64,000 bases of DNA, from positions 1 to 64,000 of the forward strand of contig JAKPEO010000032.1 in NCBI GenBank assembly GCA_029551925.1, read 5' to 3'. Position 1 is the first letter of the stretch. The number at the start of each line of letters is the position of its first letter. The notes under the pieces are model-generated. The model made no database searches. It was not told the origin of the DNA and saw only the letters and a list, made by a program, of their open reading frames with translations. Shown in pieces: positions 59,030 to 64,000 of this stretch. The position numbers were made by a program, and so were the translations under genes. This DNA comes from a bacterium (GTDB lineage: Bacteria; JAGOBX01).

Positions 59030-59923
59030 ATGAAAAAAATATTTATTAGTTTTTTATTTGTAATTTTTTTGGAAGTCTCAGTATTTTGCGCAGCTGGTAA
59101 AAATAGTTTTGAATTTTTACAAATAGGCGTAGGTGCACGAGCAGTAGCGCTCGGCGGCGCTTATACAGCCGTAAGTTCTGACGCTTTTGGTATGTATTGG
59201 AATTGTGCAGGCATAGCAGATATAGCCCAACATTCGGAGATAGCGGCGCAGCATAATAATTGGCTTGAAGATATAAAATATAATTTTTTAGGTATAGCCA
59301 ATAAAATAAATAATGACATTTCATTAGGCGCGGCGCTATATTATTTGAATTCAGGAAATATACAAGGGCGCAATATTAGCGGCGGTATTGAGCCGGATTA
59401 TAAATCTGAAAATTCAGCTTTACAGATTGCTATTGGTTTGAAAACAGATAAGCATTCATTTTTTGGTTTTGCTGTAAAATATGTTAAAGATAAGCTTCAA
59501 AATACAACAGCAGATGGTGTGGCTCTTGATTTAGGATTTAAAAATACTATGAATGATGTGTCTGTTGGTTTAGCGCTCTCGAATTTCACTTTAAAAAAAG
59601 CAAAATATAATTATGACGAGCGGAAATTGCCTATGATATTGCGCACAGGTATAGCGTATTCATTAATAGAAAATAATTTTTTGATTAGCGCTGATATAGT
59701 AAAAGAAGAAGGAGAATCGCTGTATTTAGCGAGCGGTATAGAATATAATGTTTTTAAAGCGCTGGCATTGCGTATAGGATATAACGGTTATTCAAAAGAT
59801 GCTGATAAAGGAATATTTTGTGGAGCGGGCTTGAATTTTGAGGTATTGAATATTGATTATGCTTATATTATGTCAAAAGAATTAAATGATGCGCATATAA
59901 TAAATTTAAAAATAAATTTTTAA
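59030..59923 (+). CDS. PorV/PorQ-like outer-membrane beta-barrel protein
   Basis: FLQIGVGARAVALGGAYTAVSSDAFGMYWNCAGIADI; C-terminal beta strands ending in INLKINF. Confidence 0.85.
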   Translation: MKKIFISFLFVIFLEVSVFCAAGKNSFEFLQIGVGARAVALGGAYTAVSSDAFGMYWNCAGIADIAQHSEIAAQHNNWLEDIKYNFLGIANKINNDISLGAALYYLNSGNIQGRNISGGIEPDYKSENSALQIAIGLKTDKHSFFGFAVKYVKDKLQNTTADGVALDLGFKNTMNDVSVGLALSNFTLKKAKYNYDERKLPMILRTGIAYSLIENNFLISADIVKEEGESLYLASGIEYNVFKALALRIGYNGYSKDADKGIFCGAGLNFEVLNIDYAYIMSKELNDAHIINLKINF

Positions 59924-59956
59924 AAAATAAATATTTTTTTCAGGAGTTAACAGATT

Positions 59957-62900
59957 ATGAAAAACTTAAAAATTTTAGTCTTAACAGTATTAGTGATTTT
60001 CATAACTTATAAAATTCAAGCAAAAGATTTTTTAGATTATACTGGCGCTGGCTATAATAATTTATCTGGTTCAGAAAATATTTTACCCGGCGGCTGGATA
60101 GTGCCTTTAAGATTTACTGTTACTCCAGGCAAAACATCAGATGGTGATACTGCCACGCCAGATCAAATAATATTATATCAAAATGTCTATCTGACATCAG
60201 TAACATTAAATTTTGGAACAGGCAAAGGCAAATATATTCAAAAGGTTATTATCAGCACATCAATGTCTCGACAAAATGAAGTGGGCAGCGTGATAATTCC
60301 AGATAATGTATCTGGCGATGAGATAGATGTTCCTACAAATGGCAATGTAAATAAAACGACTACTTTTTATGTAATGCTACAAGTTGCCGATACAGTGCCG
60401 AATGGGACCTCATTTTTCTTTACATTAAAAAGCGCTGAATTAAGTGGCACGCGTGAAGCAGGCGGTGGCGCAGTTACACAAACTTTAACGCAATCAGATA
60501 TAGGAGCAATGTCGTCAAAAGTAACAGTAAAAATCAGTATAAAAAATTTGACAAAAATAACATCATCTCCAAATGTCAATTATCAATATCCATCAAATAA
60601 TTTTATAGTGCCGGCAAATTCCAAACCTCACGCAGTATTCAAATTATATTTAGCGCAGTCAAAAACAATACCCACGGATGTTGATCCTGTGTCGTTAAGT
60701 AATATTAAAATTCAAATAATAGATAGATATGACCATGATTTTAGTTTAATAGATGCTACAAGCGGTGATTCGGTGCCCAATCCGAATAATATCAGCGCTT
60801 ATGATTTAGGCGGATATGGCGAAGATGCTGGATATTATCATACTTGGGCAGTTTATAAAGATGTCGGGACAAAAGGCAATCGTTGGGATGAAAGTGATAT
60901 TAGATTAACTAATTATAAAAGAAATAAAATATTAGATTTTAACAACAATAAAATAGAATTTTTTGATGAAGACGATTCTGACCCAATAATATTAGTTGGC
61001 TCTGGCGGTAAAGTACCGTATTATACATCTGATCCCAAAACAGACGATGCTGAAGATAATTCACCAGATGACCCTGAAAATTATACATATTTAGTTTGTA
61101 TAACAACAGGTCGCGGTTGGGGACCAGGTAAAGTTGGATATGGCGATGAATTTCAATTAAAAGTAGTGTCATTGACCTTTGGCGGAGTAAGCGATCCAGA
61201 TGAATATTCTTCTGGTATGAATTCTGTTAAGACAGTATTTGCTGACAGCGAAATAATTGGCGGTACAACTGCTCCAGATCCTGCTAATCGTGATGATGTA
61301 ACGCAAATGATATATGAAATAATAGGACCAGTGATTGGTGTAAACAAATATGATGCAGATACAGTTACTCGGTTAAATGCGTTTTTCGGTTATCCATTAG
61401 GTAGTCCAGAAGTAGGTAGACAAGACCAAAAATTTTTAGATTTCTGGCCGCACAGCGTAATTGTAATAGATGCTTGCGGCGGCACTGACCCTGATTATAA
61501 TAGCACTGATTTTACTAAAAATAATGTGAATTCCAACCAACAATTACGGAGAATAGATTTAGAATTTAAAGGACAGAATTTTACTCCGAGTGATTTAAGA
61601 CCTATCACAAGCGATAAAAATAGTGGTATAGCGATATATGCCAATAATCCTAATCATACAGCATTAGAACAACGGCAGACAGTAAATATTGCGGACCCTC
61701 CGTCGTCTACTAATACATTAGCGGATTATTTATTGCCATTATCAGTTGACCGCACGCAGTGGACAAAAATAGACGATGGTCATTATAGAGTATCATTATA
61801 TCTTGCTGATGGCACTGTGCTGCCAATTGATAATAATTCTGATAATACTCGTGGTTGGGATTATTTAGTTGCGATTTTATTAGATAAAGAAGCGGATTAC
61901 AGCGATTCATTTGAAATAATAATTCCGCAGCAAAGTATATTTTTTACAAATGGCGCAGTAAATGCAACTGATAAAATATTTACAACTGACCCGGGAATAG
62001 GAGGATATACTTATCAAGCGAGTGTGCCGATGATCATTACAGATTTAGTAAATCGTGATCCTTACATACCGCGCAGCAGCGATAATTATCCTGTGTTTGG
62101 TTTAAATATGTGGCAAAAAAATGATGTAAACAATAGCGTTTATTTAAAGGCAATGAAAGTTTATGTTAGAAGTTTAGACGGCACAAAATGGACGCCGAAT
62201 GATTTATTGCCATTAAATCAAGGCGGTATAGCGCTTTGGCAAGATAATATACATAATCCAAATAATAAAAAAGGCGAGTGGGACGAAGGCGATACGATGT
62301 TCACGCCATTAGTAGCATCTTGGGATTATTATTATGGGGATCCAGGTTATTATTCTACTGCCATTGCAACATTGATTTTTGATACAATATCATTACCATT
62401 AACAGATGAATTATTAGACGGCACAGACGGTAATGATTTTTTTATTACGGTTCGTACAAGTTCGTCAATATCAAATGGCGATAATTTTCAGTTAAGATTT
62501 ACCAAAAGTGCAGATTTTATTTTTACAGATATTACTGGCACTAGTACAATCGCAAAATATTTTGAAAATGCCCATAAAAATAGTTTGTTAGATGATATTT
62601 GGTCATTTACAAGTGATAGTATAGTGGTGCGGACATTATCAAATTTAACGCTACAAGATCTGACAGCAGTGAGTCAGCGAATAGATGCGAAAAGTGAGCC
62701 AACAGCAGTAATAGGATTTAATATTTCAGATGGAATAGGCGGAGTAGAAAAATTAGTAAAAGTAACAGTGCAATTTTTTGATTCAGGCGTTTTGAATAAT
62801 TTTGATGTTACTCGCGATTTGATGCCGCTGTCTATGGATAAAACCAGCGGCGTAGCTGTATATAGAGATAATGGCAGTATCACAGGAGTATTTGACGATA

Positions 62901-64000
62901 ATGATGAATTTTTATCAATGGCATTACCTGAATGGGAAGGCAATAGTGTTACATTGAATTTTTTGCAAAGCGTGGATATACCTGATGATGATTTAGGCGA
63001 AAATTCTGGTAATGATTTTTTTGTAGTTATTCGCACAAGCGATACTTTACGATACAGCACAGATTTCAGAGTGCATATACCTGGTCGCGGCTTGAAATTC
63101 ACGAGAAATTCATCCAATCCAGAACAGGAACTTACTACAAATTTAATAACTGCTACTGTTCCGACAATTTTGACAGATATCAGCGCATCTGAAAATGACG
63201 AAATTGCATATATTACAGCATTGAGTGAGCCAATCGCAGTAATAGGTATGAGATTAATAGATATAAAAGCAGATAATACAGACGATACAGACGGTGGCGT
63301 GAAATTAGATAAAATATTAGTGCAGTTTTCAAACTTGAATGATTCAAAACCATTTACAACTGCTGATTTGGCAAATTTAGCAAATGACAGTTCGAGCGGC
63401 GTATCCGTCTGGGCTGATGCAGATGGCGATGGCGTATTTGATGCGACAAAAGATACAATGATAAGTTTTGTTAGTGTGCCTTATTGGGAAGGCGCAGGTC
63501 CGGGAGATTCGTATGTATTGCTGATGGATTTAGTTGATACTAATATACCGAATTCATACAGTGGTAAAGCAAATGGTCATAATTTCTTTTTAGTTATTCG
63601 CACAAGTAATAATATTAGTTATAATGATAATTTCAATATTATAATTCCTGCAAATGGCATAAAATATTCTATTGGAAACGCATTGAATTCAATTACTACT
63701 CGTGAAATAAAAAGCAAATCAATTAATACATTACAGATATTTAATGAAGTTTCGACTACTCGTTATTTAGAGCCATACGGTGATTCAATGGCTGTTTTAA
63801 GTTTTGATGTTGTTGACGCGCAGGGAGCAACTGAATATCTCAAATCATTTACATTAGTATTTAGTCGTGCAGATAATAATATTTCATTTAAGCCGACCGC
63901 ATTAAAAACATTACAAAATGGCGGGATAAAAATATTTAGAGATTCAAAAACAACTAATGGCAGCACAGGTGAATTTGACGCGACAGATATTGAAGTGCCC
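59957..64000 (+). CDS. Giant secreted repeat protein, 3' end outside the window (at least 1348 aa)
   Basis: ATG 59957 preceded by CAGGAG; MKNLKILVLTVLVIFITYKIQAKDFLDYTGAGYNN signal; spot checks show the frame open to 64000; absent from the supplied ORF track because it has no stop. Confidence 0.85.
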   Translation, partial: MKNLKILVLTVLVIFITYKIQAKDFLDYTGAGYNNLSGSENILPGGWIVPLRFTVTPGKTSDGDTATPDQIILYQNVYLTSVTLNFGTGKGKYIQKVIISTSMSRQNEVGSVIIPDNVSGDEIDVPTNGNVNKTTTFYVMLQVADTVPNGTSFFFTLKSAELSGTREAGGGAVTQTLTQSDIGAMSSKVTVKISIKNLTKITSSPNVNYQYPSNNFIVPANSKPHAVFKLYLAQSKTIPTDVDPVSLSNIKIQIIDRYDHDFSLIDATSGDSVPNPNNISAYDLGGYGEDAGYYHTWAVYKDVGTKGNRWDESDIRLTNYKRNKILDFNNNKIEFFDEDDSDPIILVGSGGKVPYYTSDPKTDDAEDNSPDDPENYTYLVCITTGRGWGPGKVGYGDEFQLKVVSLTFGGVSDPDEYSSGMNSVKTVFADSEIIGGTTAPDPANRDDVTQMIYEIIGPVIGVNKYDADTVTRLNAFFGYPLGSPEVGRQDQKFLDFWPHSVIVIDACGGTDPDYNSTDFTKNNVNSNQQLRRIDLEFKGQNFTPSDLRPITSDKNSGIAIYANNPNHTALEQRQTVNIADPPSSTNTLADYLLPLSVDRTQWTKIDDGHYRVSLYLADGTVLPIDNNSDNTRGWDYLVAILLDKEADYSDSFEIIIPQQSIFFTNGAVNATDKIFTTDPGIGGYTYQASVPMIITDLVNRDPYIPRSSDNYPVFGLNMWQKNDVNNSVYLKAMKVYVRSLDGTKWTPNDLLPLNQGGIALWQDNIHNPNNKKGEWDEGDTMFTPLVASWDYYYGDPGYYSTAIATLIFDTISLPLTDELLDGTDGNDFFITVRTSSSISNGDNFQLRFTKSADFIFTDITGTSTIAKYFENAHKNSLLDDIWSFTSDSIVVRTLSNLTLQDLTAVSQRIDAKSEPTAVIGFNISDGIGGVEKLVKVTVQFFDSGVLNNFDVTRDLMPLSMDKTSGVAVYRDNGSITGVFDDNDEFLSMALPEWEGNSVTLNFLQSVDIPDDDLGENSGNDFFVVIRTSDTLRYSTDFRVHIPGRGLKFTRNSSNPEQELTTNLITATVPTILTDISASENDEIAYITALSEPIAVIGMRLIDIKADNTDDTDGGVKLDKILVQFSNLNDSKPFTTADLANLANDSSSGVSVWADADGDGVFDATKDTMISFVSVPYWEGAGPGDSYVLLMDLVDTNIPNSYSGKANGHNFFLVIRTSNNISYNDNFNIIIPANGIKYSIGNALNSITTREIKSKSINTLQIFNEVSTTRYLEPYGDSMAVLSFDVVDAQGATEYLKSFTLVFSRADNNISFKPTALKTLQNGGIKIFRDSKTTNGSTGEFDATDIEVP

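Noticed and set aside
60367-63966. Minus-strand ORFs between 60.3 and 64 kb
   Set aside because: Shadow frames of the open plus-strand giant CDS beginning at 59957
1-64000. CRISPR array, tRNA genes, prophage or insertion sequence
   Set aside because: No regularly spaced direct repeats, no recognisable tRNA T-loop/acceptor pairs, no integrase or transposase motifs among the ORFs read

Overview
AT-rich chromosomal window from a diderm bacterium. kdsA/kdsD, an Omp85-like protein and PorV-like proteins point to an outer membrane; I cannot place it in a named lineage from sequence alone. About 45 genuine CDSs, no rRNA, no tRNA or CRISPR that I could recognise, and no clear transposase. Main blocks: (1) 1-4.9 kb: decayed AAA-ATPase-like fragment, then a tightly overlapping operon of SagB-type nitroreductase, FMN-binding protein, FtsX/LolD-type ABC pair, class-1 isoprenoid enzyme and UbiE-like methyltransferase (candidate envelope redox system). 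(2) 4.9-11.9 kb: sugar-ABC binding protein fused to its permease, PTS-IIA/CBS fusion, nucleoside kinase, RidA, glycosyltransferase. (3) 12-20.5 kb: two LTA-synthase-like sulfatase paralogs flanking an OmpR-type two-component system, then PAP2 and Omp85; both paralogs share an identical 22-nt promoter element at identical spacing to an extended -10. (4) 21-30 kb: acpP, MscS and a glycan block. (5) 29.8-34 kb: operon of GYF_2/Zn-ribbon/OB-fold membrane protein, TctA-like permease and YdjM-like hydrolase. (6) 34-50 kb: ppdK, hydG-like, CheX, argG, kdsA, kdsD, hisD, dapF. (7) 50-64 kb: secretion-type locus with a 2.66-kaa PLD/FN3/LTD protein, PorV-like protein and another giant repeat protein running off the window (missed by the ORF track). 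Most unusual non-coding signal: four intergenic hairpins with the same forward-forward-reverse 8-bp-unit topology but three different sequences; two of them have identical 32-bp cores in opposite orientation. All assignments are by eye; no searches were run.
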